A DNA stretch of 64,000 nucleotides from Bimuria novae-zelandiae CBS 107.79 (Eukaryota > Ascomycota > Dothideomycetes > Pleosporales > Didymosphaeriaceae), in contig ML976673.1 of NCBI GenBank assembly GCA_010015655.1, positions 163,780 to 227,779 of the forward strand. Direction: 5' to 3'. The notes beneath the pieces were generated by a model, which saw only the letters and a program-made list of their open reading frames with translations, was not told the origin of the DNA and searched no databases. Position 1 is the stretch's first letter. Every line of letters begins with the position of its first letter. Of this stretch, positions 47,398 through 58,318 are shown piece by piece. The translations under genes were made by a program, and so were the position numbers.

Positions 47398-48026
47398 GAG
47401 AGGGAGCACTTTGCATGGCGTTGGCGTTGGTTGGATACGGGCATCATAGGAGCTGGATGGCTGTTCAAGATATCCAATTGGCAGGTAGAGGGTGGTATGG
47501 GTTAATTTGCTTCTTCTAGGACTTGAAAACTTTTAATTGTATCCTCCCACCCGTCGCTCCTTCCCTACCTTTTCCCACTGGAAGCTGCTCACTGTCGACC
47601 ATTCCACGATCCTTGATCCTCTCCTGCAGACCACAAGGAAACCATCGTGCAATGCACCCTGATTGACTCTTACTCTTACGCTCGCTGCCATCTATGTGTC
47701 TCGCGTCATCTCTCACCGCACGAGTGCTTCATTCGCCAGCCAGGCGGAAGCCACGCCGCCTTGCACCCTAAGGGCTCTTCGAGCACCGTGACACTCATAC
47801 CGGGATACCACGAGAGTCTCAGACTCTGGACGCCACGCTGTTATAGGAAGCTTAATTCACCTTCCCCTACTCTTTCACTCTCACCTGCGTGCCTTCCTCA
47901 TCCGCTAGCCGAGCAATCGTGGACGCCAAGACAAGCTGCCCAACTAAAGCTTCTCTCGCTCTTCGACCTCACACCTCCCAGCCTCACACACTCTCCACCT
48001 GCAAAAGTCAATCTCGTGCCGTCGCG
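47398..48026. other. Intergenic, no gene recognised
   Basis: 3' UTR of DPM1 and the C/T-rich 5' leader region of the BTB gene. Confidence 0.4.
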
Positions 48027-48835
48027 ATGGCTCCAGCAGTAAATGCAAAGAGGGAGCAAACGCTCAAGCTGTAAGTGCTGTCGCTCCTTCCTCCTCTCCT
48101 GCAGTAACATGACTACGGCGCTGATCTACCTGCACCATGCTTTCGACTCTGACACTGTTGTAGTCTGAATGGTCCCGCTATCGAAGTCACCATCACCTCT
48201 GAAGCTGGAGAATCCCGGACGTGGGCCCTGCCGAAAGCACTGCTTTTGCATCACTCTGGCTACTTTCAGCGGGCCTGTAGCTCGGACACCTTTGTCGAGG
48301 GGCAGACCAATCGGGTCAGCATCAAGGACTTCGAGCCCAAGACGTTTGAGATGTTCGTTGAGTTCATCTACTTTGGCCGCTATACCTACAAAGACGATCT
48401 TACCGACCATTATCGGGTTCGCGACAGTGCAAAGGCTTGGGTGCTCGGCGATTACTTGGACGCTGTCGAGTTCAAGAACTTCGCTATGCGCAACTTGTAC
48501 AACATGTACTTACCACCCGGAGAAGAAACTCGTCCAAAGACCGGTATTGGTCACCAGATGGTTGATTACTGCTGCTCTAGAGCATCGGAAAACTCTTCTC
48601 TCTACGGGCTCATCAAAGATGTCCTGGTAGTGAACTGGCACACTGAGGAATTGTTCATTATCAAGACACAGACCGACCGTCCTGGAACAAAACCTGGGAG
48701 TATTTTCCCCAGTTGCGCAACGACGTGCTGTATTTCACGCAGCAGGATACTTTGAGTATCGATATGCATAGGGCACAGATCGACATTGATGGATACCTGG
48801 ACAAATTGACCATTGTCGATGAGACCACCAGATAG
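48027..48835 (+). pseudogene. BTB/POZ-domain protein gene with one-base frameshift
   Basis: Exon 1 is 48,027-48,070 and exon 2 starts at 48,164 after a 93-bp intron. The BTB fold is visible: RTWALPKALLLHHSGYFQRAC (about residues 30-50), NRVSIKDFEPKTFEMFVEFIYFGRY, and WVLGDYLDAVEFKNFAMRNLY. Such proteins are usually Cullin-3 adaptors; in fungi most are uncharacterised. Near 48,656-48,662 the good reading moves back by one base: frame one ends soon after in nonsense-like sequence (stop 48,753-48,755), while the other frame continues as DTDRPSWNKTWEYFPQLRN and on to TAG at 48,833-48,835. A lost A (TTCAATTATCAAG to TTCATTATCAAG) would explain it. This is either a real mutation or a sequencing error; no intron of suitable length fixes it. 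Confidence 0.7.
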
Positions 48836-49567
48836 ATGTAAGTTGCAGAAATTTCGGACCTTCAGTCATAGTGACTAATTCATATGCAGCATCGGAGTGA
48901 TGGTTTGAGAAAAAGCTTCCTCCAGTCTCATGACAACAACGAACTCGAGATCTATGGCTTGGCATTTACCATCCTGAAGTGGGTCCGGCTGACTCCTTCC
49001 CAAAGGTTCTTGATTGGGTCACAAGAAGCTTGCACCGAATGCTTCCATACGAGCAGCTAGTAACTTGGCGATTGTAGACGCGTACATATCCAGGTATCGG
49101 CCACACGGTGGAGCAAGATGAGTTGCGAAGAAGGCTGGGGTTCTCTGCATTCGCCTGACCCTTTCTTGCTTAATAGTGACAAGGAACCTTCTACATTTCA
49201 TGTACACCCTAGTCCTTAATCCGTTCCCCCGCAACTGCGCTTCACAATATCACAAAAAACCAACCCAGAACGCAATGCACATGCGTCATTTCAATTGACT
49301 CAATATTCTTGATCGCGTTAGTCTTCATCCTAAACTCGCTTAGCCTAGTTCCAGCGCATCTTCCCACTGCTGTAGCCCCTCCATCACTTCTATTTAAACC
49401 GTCCTCCCTCCCCACGTAAGCTTCGACACATCCTCTCCATCTCCCAGATTACTCCAAGCATAAACTCACTCACGCTGCCAACTTTTCGTACGTTTTCGCA
49501 ACAAGTAGTGACATACCCCTTTCTTGCTTACTTCAGCAGCGCACCCTTAGTTAGCATTTCTTCCAAC
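48836..49567. other. Intergenic, no gene recognised
   Basis: Between the BTB gene and the reductase gene; an open minus-strand frame at 49,019-49,234 has no features. Confidence 0.4.
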
Positions 49568-50741
49568 ATGTCCGACGCTGCCATCAAGCCAGGTAGCACC
49601 ATCTTCGTTACCGGCGTAAACGGTCTGATTGGAAGCTACATCGTCGACGAGCTCTTGAAGCTAGGGTACAATGTCCGCGGCGCAGTCCGCGACACGCAGA
49701 AGAGCGCGTGGCTCCTCGACTACTTCACTGGAAAATACTCTTCGACGCTTGACTTAGTCTCCGTCCCTGACATGACGGTCGATGGATGCTACGACGACGT
49801 CGTAAAAGGTACTTGCTTCCTGTTGCCTCGGTCGTTCCTTCTCGACAGCATCACTGAACACACACAACAGGAACATCCGGCTTCATCCACGTCGCCTCCC
49901 CCCTCGGCGGCACCGACCCCCACACCACCATCCCCATCGGCATCGCCTCCGCCATCAACGCACTCTCCACCTGCACCTCCACCCCCTCCATCGCCGCAAC
50001 TTTTCCCAGCAATGGGATCCCCAAAGCCCTCTCCCAGTCCTCCTGGAACGAAGAGGGCATCCGCAAAGGCTGGTCCCACCCCGCCTCCGACCCAGACGCC
50101 CTCAGAGGGCTCTACATCTACGCCGCGCTCAAAACAGAGTCTGAAAAAGCGTGCTAGAAATACATGGAAGAGAAGAAGCCCCACTTTGTGTTCAATACCG
50201 TGCTGCCGAACTGCAACTTCTCCCGCGTGCTCGTTCCGGAGAAACAGGGTGCGCCGTCGACGATTGAGTGGGCGAAATACGCCTTCACGGGTGAGATGTT
50301 CGACCGCATTGGCGAGGTTGTGAAGCCGCAATTCTACATCTCGACGCAAGACTGTGCGCTTTTGTACGTTTCTATTTTCCCTTCCTTATCAATTTACCTT
50401 GCCCTGTTTGAAGCATATATATCTTTCCTGACACAGTGCACGCGACAGGCCACGTCGCCGCCCTCCTCCACCCCACCCTCACCTCCACGCGCCTCTTCGG
50501 CTTCGCCCAAAAATGGGACTTCAACACCCTCCTCGCCATCTACCGCCGCACCTTCCCGGACCGCAGCTTCCCCGAGGACCTCCCCAACTTAGTCGAAGAC
50601 CTATCAGAACCACCCTCAGCCCGCGCCGAGGAGATACTCGCGTGGCTGAAAAAGGATGAGCGTGGCGAGGGTATGGGTTGGGATGATTTGGAGACCACGG
50701 TCGTCGAGATGGCGGGGCAGTTTGCTAGTGGGGAGGTGTGA
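49568..50741 (+). pseudogene. Extended SDR (NAD(P)H reductase) with in-frame nonsense codon
   Basis: Exons 49,568-49,808 and 49,871-about 50,351, then 50,437-50,741. The Rossmann start TIFVTGVNGLIGSYIVDELL (GxxGxxG) and GFIHVASPLGG mark an extended short-chain reductase close to fungal aldehyde/ketone reductases (Gre2 and dihydroflavonol-reductase-like). The SDR catalytic YxxxK is approximated by YIYAALKTESE. Right after it the expected Trp codon is TAG (50,155-50,157, AC*KYMEEKKP), and the good frame continues through HFVFNTVLPNCNFSRVL. The last exon (HATGHVAALLHP...MAGQFASGEV) joins in frame only with a weak GTGCGC donor. Nonsense plus a poor junction suggest decay; a sequencing error is the alternative. 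Confidence 0.7.
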
Positions 50742-51106
50742 AGTGCAGTGCATGGTTTGGTTGGTATTTTTGTGGTTGCGGTTAAGCTAAGACGAGAGTA
50801 GGCTGATGAGGACGGGTACACGCATTTCGATTGGAGCGATGCTACTGGTAAATGTCCACATTTTATTGGCCGAGCAAAATTATATACGATACAAGACAAA
50901 CTCCAGTGATATGCAGGGTATATAATGCAGTCCGCAGCGCCAAGATGATGCTCAGGAAGAGATGCGAGGCCAACGCCGTGAAATGCCAAAACCGCCCCCA
51001 AAAGACCATCACATCACATTCCCCGCACCCAATGTCGTTTATCAAGCCAAACCTCCCACAGCCAGCCAAAGAATGCCCGCAGCTTGAGAAAACTCGCGCC
51101 GTGCCT
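50742..51106. other. Convergent 3' region
   Basis: Between the reductase and BRF1 3' ends; no gene seen. Confidence 0.4.
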
Positions 51107-53305
51107 TCAGTAATCGTCGTAATTCTCGTTCTCATCGAAACCCTGGTCATCGTCACTCAGGTACTGGTGCTCGAGATCTTCTTCTTCCTCGGCAAGCGGC
51201 TCCTCGTACTCCTCTTCTTCCTCATCGTCACCATCTCCGACTGGTACAGCCTGGTAGGTAGGCTGTGCTTGTTGTTCAGGTGCCGGAGTTGCAGCTTGCT
51301 CCACCGGCGTTGCGGTACCCTCCGAAGAGCTGCTCGCGCCAGGCATAATGTCTTTGAACACGTCGTAGTTGATATGACTACTGAAGTGTTTCGCACGCTT
51401 TTGCAGCATCCGCTTCGCGGCGTCGGCGGCGCTAATAGCAGGTTGGCCCGCGAGGAGGCTGCCGTCACCCATCTGCTGCTTGCGCCGCTTTTGCTTGGGC
51501 TTCTTCTGGTTGCCGCTGGCCTCTTCCAGGGCTTTGGCGTGCATCTTCTTCTGCTGCTCGCGGAGCCACTCCTCGTTTGTTACCAACCAAATGCGCTCCC
51601 TCGCCTCTGATTCTTCCGGAGATAAAAGGCAGCACGCAACGTCTGGGTCGTCCGCAAATTCATCTTCCCCGATCTCTTCTTCGTTGTTGACGGTGCTGCC
51701 GGGCTTGTATAGATCGACGAGTTTGCGCGCTGTCTCGAAAGCTTCGAAAAGCTTCGGGTGCTCTCCCTTATCGTTGTTGATCTGCTTCATGAGTTCTTCC
51801 ATCTCTTTCATGTGTGCTAGTATCTCTGCCTCGAGTTCCCTTTCCACCTCGATGTCTTCGTCTGTGACAATAATAGGCGCGCGCTGTTTGTGTGGACGCC
51901 CACGACGCTTAGGGACGATGATGGCCTCTTCATCTCGCACCGCAGCGGTTTCCGCGTTCGCTAGGGCGTCCAAACCTGCCTCGGCATCATCACCGGCTAG
52001 AGCATCAATATCCACAACCATGTGTTCGGAACCTTCACCATTCGCCTGGTCTGAAGCGCCAGACTGTGAAGGAGCCACCACAGACTCTCCGTTGTTCGCC
52101 TTTTGTTTCTTCCTCATGGCCTCCTGTCGTTTGGTCGGCTTGGATGGGACGGGCTGCGGAGTTCCATCCTCCACGCCGTCTCCAGCGTCATCGTCATCCA
52201 CTATATCATCGGGTTCTCCGTTCTCAAGTGCGTCCAACTTTCGCTTCTTTGCGGCGGCTTTCTCTTCCCTCTCTAATCGCCTGTAGATGGAAGGAGGTTT
52301 GATATTCGTCTTCAACTTCGGTGCGTACTCACGGAACTGCTTCACGGTAAGCTTAGCACTCTGTGTGCGCCTGAACTCGTAAAGGCGTTGGTTGATGGTA
52401 GTATCGGCAACTCTGCATACGTATACGACTTCCCGTACGGAGCGGCGAAAGTTGTTCATGCGGGCAGCTTGGATGATGCATGCGCCGCACAAGCCTGCGG
52501 GGTTGCGTCCCTGGACGATCCAGTCCCTGCTCATCCGTCTCAATATTACGCAGGCATCGTTAGCCACTCTGTACGCATCTTGATCGAACTCCAGCTTCTG
52601 GCAAAACTTCAGCATGAGCGGCTCAATGTCTATAGGGTCGAGTTGTTCATGGCCCGAGGAGCCGTCAGCCATGAGGATTTTGCAAAGATCCCTATACACC
52701 TTTCCGAGTTTCCAGACGTTGACTGTGATGGCCTCGGCCAGATCCATAAGCAGCACGTCGTTTCCTCGGCGTTTGCGAGAGGCGAGGTAAATGGCGGCGG
52801 CGGCAACCTTGAGTATGCCGCGCCCCTGCACGAAGCTGTGAAGGAGGGCGATCTGGTACCACTTGGTAGCGTTGATGAATGTGGGATGGGTTTCGTCGTT
52901 CACGCCGATCTTGGGACATATCCACAACATGGCGCTCTTGCCTCTCTGTAATGTCGTTTGACCACCGTTATTCTCACGCATGCCGTTGGCAGCCCCACCC
53001 ATACTGTTTGCGTGGCGCTGGTCGTGCCCAACATGGCCGCCCGAGGCCTGATTGCGACCGCCGGGAGTCTCTGTCCATGAGACCTCGGCCACGATATCGT
53101 TATTTGCGTGGATCTGGCCACAATTGAAGCAGACCATTCTGTTTTCCCCTTCATCATCGCCAACATCGGGTTTGTCGCAACATGTATATTGGGGCCGCGG
53201 CACCGGTGGTTGAGCTGGTTGAGGCGTCGGTTTATCAAAGTCGCTAAGACGCGGTATTGGTGGCCGCCGCCGCTGGGTCACGGGGCCTGGCATGGCGGAT
53301 GGCAT
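51107..53305 (-). CDS. BRF1: TFIIIB subunit Brf1
   Basis: Brf1 recruits RNA polymerase III to tRNA and 5S genes together with TBP and Bdp1. A single minus-strand exon from ATG 53,305 gives 732 residues; the frame continues upstream only to a GTG. An N-terminal Zn-ribbon-like segment (YTCCDKP...MVCFNCGQ, NDIVAEVSWTE) is followed by two cyclin repeats: IALLHSFVQGRG, VAAAAIYLASRKRRG, VNVWKLGKVYRDLCK, then DPIDIEPLMLKFCQKLEF, GLCGACIIQAARMNNFRRS and VVYVCRVADTTINQRLYEF. The Brf1-specific C-terminal homology region lies in the acidic second half (MKEMEELMKQIN, AFETARKLVDLYKPG). The first metal knuckle is unusual (CC instead of CxxC). Long Lys/Glu-rich linkers are disordered. Confidence 0.93.
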   Translation of the reverse strand: MPSAMPGPVTQRRRPPIPRLSDFDKPTPQPAQPPVPRPQYTCCDKPDVGDDEGENRMVCFNCGQIHANNDIVAEVSWTETPGGRNQASGGHVGHDQRHANSMGGAANGMRENNGGQTTLQRGKSAMLWICPKIGVNDETHPTFINATKWYQIALLHSFVQGRGILKVAAAAIYLASRKRRGNDVLLMDLAEAITVNVWKLGKVYRDLCKILMADGSSGHEQLDPIDIEPLMLKFCQKLEFDQDAYRVANDACVILRRMSRDWIVQGRNPAGLCGACIIQAARMNNFRRSVREVVYVCRVADTTINQRLYEFRRTQSAKLTVKQFREYAPKLKTNIKPPSIYRRLEREEKAAAKKRKLDALENGEPDDIVDDDDAGDGVEDGTPQPVPSKPTKRQEAMRKKQKANNGESVVAPSQSGASDQANGEGSEHMVVDIDALAGDDAEAGLDALANAETAAVRDEEAIIVPKRRGRPHKQRAPIIVTDEDIEVERELEAEILAHMKEMEELMKQINNDKGEHPKLFEAFETARKLVDLYKPGSTVNNEEEIGEDEFADDPDVACCLLSPEESEARERIWLVTNEEWLREQQKKMHAKALEEASGNQKKPKQKRRKQQMGDGSLLAGQPAISAADAAKRMLQKRAKHFSSHINYDVFKDIMPGASSSSEGTATPVEQAATPAPEQQAQPTYQAVPVGDGDDEEEEEYEEPLAEEEEDLEHQYLSDDDQGFDENENYDDY

Positions 53306-54121
53306 TGTAGCTGCATGCGCAGATATGGCGTGTAGAAGTACAGTAAGTAGTAGTCGTGGTGGTGCCAGTGGGTCGAATAGTTGGTCGGGTGTGGTGTGTG
53401 GTGTGTGGTGTAGAGTTAAGTACAGTGCGTTGTTGCGGTCTACAGTCGGAAGATCAGTTGTATTCGCGGGATCAATAGCTGGTCGGGGCACCAAATTGCC
53501 AAGTCGGACGCTGCGTCGCGTGTGATGCACTCACTCTAGAAGCAAGTGCGTTGAAGTCAGATATGGTTTTGTTCGCGGGTTGAATAGCTGGTCGGGGTAC
53601 CAAAGTCGCCGAGTGGGGCTGCGGGCCACGGGTCAGCGAATTCCGCTAACAGTGGGAGAGCTCAGAGCTCCCCTCTCGCCTCGTCCCTAGGAACGTAAGC
53701 TCGCCCGCCGCCGTGCTTGGGGCCGCCAGCCTTGCGCACACGCGAAGCCGAGTGAGTGCTGAGTGCGAACATGGAGCGGGGACCAGACTGGTCGTCAGCC
53801 TTCACTTGCGATCGGCTGCTACGCGTCACAGTTGTGAACAGGCGCCATCGTCTCGCTCCTCGCTTCCCCGATGCCTCGCCTGTTCCTGCAGCTTGCGCCA
53901 GATGCAGGCGACGGCTGCCGTCACCCTTCCGCGAAGCCCATTGGCTGGCTCGAGGACCTTGAATTACGAAGCGAGCTCCCCTTGCTCTGGTCTGCGAGGT
54001 GGCTGGGTCCCAGATGTTACGTTCAACCGGTCCCCACCTCCTCCCAAAGCTCACCTCCCAGCCCGGTCTCACTCCAACATCTCCCTTCCCAAACATCACC
54101 ACCTCCATTCATCCCATCACA
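53306..54121. promoter_or_regulatory. Divergent upstream region, BRF1 / acidic protein
   Basis: A GTGTGGT repeat at about 53,390-53,410 and no convincing gene. Overlapping frames in several registers are chance products of GC-rich sequence. Confidence 0.4.
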
Positions 54122-54896
54122 ATGTCTACCCGCAAGAGAAAGCAAGAGGCCGAGGAGGAGGAAGAGCTCCAGGCTCTTCCCAGCGACGAGAGCGACGACG
54201 AAGAGGAGTAAGTGAGCGACTTCTTGACGTCATCCCATTGCGCCGCCCTGTCGCGAATACTTGGAGGAACTCTCATTGCATAGCCTTTTGCCGTGTATTC
54301 GCGTTGATGTTCTTGATTTCTTCCATTGAGCTTCGCCGTCGCAGCGCATCTGTTTCCGGACCGATGTCAGCCGAGCTGACCGTGAACGACTTCTAATGTT
54401 TTGTGCCTTTCTCTTGTTGTAGTCATGTCTGATGTGCCTCTAAGACGCTGGAATTGGTTTTGTTTAATGCTTTTCTTCCCCCTCCCTATATGCATCGACA
54501 CATTGCAAGGCTGACCCAAATGTCCTGTAGATATGAGGAGTCGGAAGGTTCTGCTTTCGACGACGAGGACGCCTCTGATGAGGAAGCTCCCCGTAAGTCA
54601 TCCGCGTGCTGTGATTTCCATCCGACTGATGCCGTCTTGTAGCGCCCAAGAAGAAGGCGCGCCAGACCCGCAAGAACGACGAGGAGGAGGACGAGGAAGA
54701 TGAGGAGGAGCCAGAGCCGGAAGACGAAGAGGAAGAGGACGCAGCCGCGCCTGAGCCCGAGGATGAAGACGACGGTGATGAGGACGCCGATACTAAGAAG
54801 GCTCCTGGCGCCGAGAAGAACTGCAAAGTCAAGCCCACCAGCCTGGAGGACAAGGACGCCGTGCCCGTTGTCGGCGATGAGGAAGATGATGATTAG
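54122..54896 (+). CDS. Very acidic small protein, histone-chaperone-like
   Basis: Three exons (54,122-54,207; 54,531-54,592; 54,643-54,896) encode 133 residues. The first intron (323 bp) is long for this window; the second is 50 bp. The sequence begins MSTRKRKQEAEEEEE, then alternates acidic runs (SDESDDEEE, EDEEDEEEPEPEDEEEED) with a single basic patch (KKKARQTRK) that looks like a nuclear signal, and ends VVGDEEDDD. This composition suits nuclear histone chaperones of the Chz1/nucleoplasmin kind but no defined domain can be claimed. A cryptic exon inside the long intron cannot be excluded. Confidence 0.65.
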
Positions 54897-56465
54897 GCTT
54901 ACTTCCTGTTGTTTCGATTTCCAGGGCGGTGATGCTTGGAGTTTCGTACACTGGTTAGTATACTAGGGTTGTGGAAGTAATGTCGACAATGCGATCGCAC
55001 GTCAACTCTTTTTGGGCAACCTAGTCTAGTCATAGTGGTGTGACGAGGTAGCTACGAGTGGATAGAACGAAGATGGAAGTTGCGATGCTTTGATATGATT
55101 CCCTAATGTGGCCACAGCTAATCGTGCGTGCACGGTCTCACAATACGATAAAAGGATCCCTACTAACCACCCACCTGTGTCTGGCCAACTGAAGGGCAAC
55201 AAAAGGCCATGAGCTCCACGAAGGTTGCCGTATCGAGCACAGGTAGTCAGACCACCTCGGAACGGCAGGAGCACGCTCGTGCTATCCACAATTAGGCCTT
55301 GAGAACAACTAGTAGGCACGATGCAATACGCGACTACCCTATACAACAATATACAAAACTACAATAACCAGGGCGTCTCAAATCAAGCTCAGTACAATAA
55401 TCCCCAAATGCCTTGCCATCCGTGGATCCATGGATATCCCCCCAAGCACGTAAACTCCCGGACTTTTACGTACTGCTCCGTGAATCCGTGATGTCAGTCT
55501 CGAATCTCAACACACCCGCGTCACGCACACTGAAACACGAACTGTTCCCAAACACCTGCCCGCAGCACAAGATGTCCCCACCTTCGTTCCCAAGCCTCGC
55601 CGAGACATGTATCCAGTCTGACAGACACCCACCCATCATCCTATAAAATCCGCCATCGGCACCTAGCGCCCCTTGAAACCCCTCATCGTTTTCGCATTGC
55701 AGCGCATGCATCCTTACGATGTAACTACGGCGTCGTGACGTACAAATAGGCTTATCAAACTGCCACACGGCAGGAACAGCGTTTGAGCAGCAGCCGCAAC
55801 TGCCCGAAACAAAGTGGTCTGATACTCGCATGTCAATTGCGTCGCTATGCTTGGACGCATGCATGCAGAGCGGGTTGAAGCGTTCTGGAAGCGGGTTGGG
55901 TGGGATGTGCCGGATTCACAAAGTGCGGTTACCGTTGTGCGTTCACCTACTCTACACAGGTGGAAGGCCCCAGGACCGGGTATCGTGCGCTTCATTTGGT
56001 AGAAGTTGACGGAGGTGGCACTGACAAACGCATTGAGAGCGAGGGCGTCACGATAAAAACATTCAACCAACAACAGGCTCACTAAATATGCTTCGTAATT
56101 ACGTCGTCTCACTCCCATCCTCGCGCAAAGGCTACCGCTACCGCTACGTATATGTCTAATGGACGCTCAACAGTCCGGCTGTAGAAGTAAAGACTAAGGA
56201 AAAGTGATGCTCGCAAAGGGCCATGTATGCGACGAAAACAGATGCTCGCTGATAATCAACATATCGACATTACATCAAAGGGAGATGTGAGCGCGTAGCT
56301 AAGCAAAGCCAATAGGCTTCGTAGATGATGTTTATATGATGAAGAAGGGGAAAAAAAGGTGCGGCCCTCGCGAGAGCTGAAGTGCGGGTATCTCAGATCT
56401 ATACTTCTCGTATCCAAACCTAGATTGGTAATATAGGTTAGCCCCATGCTCTCACATTCGAACGA
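54897..56465. other. Intergenic, one weak ORF
   Basis: About 1.6 kb. A minus-strand frame from ATG 55,864 to 55,466 (132 residues) has many Cys (CGCC, CENDEG, CCGQ) and protein-like texture but no signal peptide or family; the open frame reaches upstream only to a stop about 60 bp before the ATG. It could be an exon of an unrecognised gene. Nothing else is seen. Confidence 0.3.
55466..55864 (-). CDS. Possible Cys-rich hypothetical ORF
   Basis: 132 residues, true ATG, ten or so Cys. Parts such as GALGADGGFYRMMGGCLSDW look protein-like. No domain, no signal peptide. May be an exon fragment or chance. Confidence 0.2.
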   Translation of the reverse strand: MHASKHSDAIDMRVSDHFVSGSCGCCSNAVPAVWQFDKPICTSRRRSYIVRMHALQCENDEGFQGALGADGGFYRMMGGCLSDWIHVSARLGNEGGDILCCGQVFGNSSCFSVRDAGVLRFETDITDSRSST

Positions 56466-58318
56466 CTAGAACTGGGATAAGGAGATACTGGGAGGAGCTA
56501 GGGTTGTGCTTCGGGAAGGTTCAAAGGTGAGCCATACCTCCATCTTTGGTGTATCAGAGCCTTCCTTGCGAGCCATACTCTTGGCGTTCTCAATGGCCAT
56601 GTCCAGATCGTCTTCGTCTGCCATGGTAATCATATCGCCATCGTCTTTGATTTCGACCTTGAAGTTTTGGCGAATACCAAACTTCTCACGGATCGACTGG
56701 ACGAAGTCGCGCATAGACGTGTTCGGTGTGATGAAAACGTAGCGGGTGTCGCCGGCATGCACCTTGACTCTGATCTTACCACCCGTACCGCCACGTCCCG
56801 AGGAAGTCGTAGAACGAGCAGGGGATCTTCTCCTGTTGGTCTTCGACCGAGAAACCATCTCGAAGTCCGCATCGTCAAGATCGCTTCCGTCATAGTCGTC
56901 TTCCTCCTCCTCGTCAATATAAGCAGGACGAGACTTTTGTCCTCGGGAGCCGCGGCCATAAGCGCCTCGGCTTCCACGCGACTGATACATGTCGTATACA
57001 TCGTCGGCATAATCGTCATCGTCTTCTGATCCCCGGCGACGAGGCGGATCTCGCGACCGTCGGCCGCCCATATCCCGATCTCTCATGTCGCGGCGATCCA
57101 CATCACGGGTGCGCTGCGACTCTTGCCGGCTGGGTGCTGGACGCTCCGAAGCAGATCGCTGGGTTGGTCTCCGCTGCGGCGGAGGGTCGTCCCTTCGGTC
57201 ATCTCTTCGATCGTCTCTACGGTCGAAAGCAGCACGTCCCAAGTTCAAAGGCTGCGGCTTCGGGCCGCCGCCACGAACAGACTGCGCGCGAGACATGGGT
57301 GCATTGGGATCCGCTCTCTTTTCGCCACCAGAGCGTCGATTGTCAGACTCTGGTGGTGGGGTTGGAGGAAACATGTTACGGGTCATGGGGGGTTCTGACT
57401 GCTGTCGCGCCCTGCTCTGTAGCTCCGGCTTGACGAGGTTGGTTGCGGCGAAAGACAACTTCTCCTCCGGCCGGTCGTCCTTGGCTGAGTTGGCCAACTT
57501 CTTAATCTCCGAGCCGGCGAATCCAGTGAAAGCGTTTTGCCTGTCGGAAGCAGCAACGAGACGAGCTTTTCCAAGATAGTCTTTTGTCTTCAAGTTTTTG
57601 ACCTTTGCCTCGTTGGGTCGGTACACGATACCAACTGGGATAGAAAAGACAGTGTAGCCCTAAAAAGTCAGCGCCGATCAGAAACACAAATTGTGCAAAC
57701 GTACCTCTGCTTCTTCTCGAATGGCCTCATCGATCACATCGTGGTCCGGAACTACCTTCTCTTTGGCAGCAAAAGATAAGTCTTGCATACCAGCATCCTT
57801 CTGCTGAAGGTAGATGTAGCAAAGACCGCGGTTGAAGAGAACTTCGCAAGAATACAGCTTGAACTTCAACCCCAATTGCTCGTAGTCGATGTTGTTGTTG
57901 CCGCGGAGGTACAGTAGCGTATCGTTGAAGTTCGCGAGCGCTTCCTCAAAGTCACCCATGAGGAAGTTGGAGACACCCTGCTGGAAGTAGGCGACGGCGA
58001 GGTACTGGTCCAGCCGCACAGCGCGCTGGTAGCAATCGACCTGCGTAGACATGAGCAATTGCTCTTTGCGAACCCTTGGAAAGGCATTCGCCACTTACCG
58101 CTTTCTCATGCTCGCCGAGGGTCGCATGGATAACACCGCAGTTGAACAGGATCTTGGACGTGTCCGAAATCTGGTCGAAGGTCTTTAGGGCCTCGTCAAA
58201 TTCGTTGTTGTCGTAGGCATCCAGGGCTGCCACCCAAGTCTCGATTTCCTGCCCCGCAGTTAGCGGTTGCATACCTGGAGGATCGATTGAGGAAAATGCA
58301 CACCTGCTTCAGAGACAT
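56466..58318 (-). CDS. noxR: NADPH oxidase regulator NoxR (p67phox homolog)
   Basis: NoxR binds Rac and activates NoxA/NoxB to make superoxide during fungal differentiation and host interaction. Four minus-strand exons (58,304-58,318; 58,099-58,248; 57,705-58,040; 56,466-57,659) give 564 residues; introns are 55, 58 and 45 bp. Exon 1 encodes just MSLKQ. Four TPR repeats form the N-terminus (ILFNCGVIHATLGEHEKAV, YLAVAYFQQGVSNFLMGDF, FNRGLCYIYLQQKDAGMQ), followed by the activation-type segment GYTVFSIPVGIVYRPNEAKV. A Pro/Arg-rich, charged middle (DDRRDDRRDDRRDDPPP, MYQSRGSRGAYGRGSRG) leads to a PB1 domain at about residues 455-545 (IRVKVHAGDTRYVFI, DDGDMITMADEDDLDMAI). No SH3 domain is seen, as usual for fungal NoxR. 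Confidence 0.95.

Noticed and set aside
53306..53530. 75-residue N-terminal extension of Brf1
   Set aside because: No ATG in frame (begins GTG) and sequence is low-complexity; ATG 53,305 fits.
56466..56540. Extra intron at the end of noxR (GTATGG...CCCAG)
   Set aside because: Splicing would remove the last PB1 strand (KMEVWL), so the unspliced reading is preferred.
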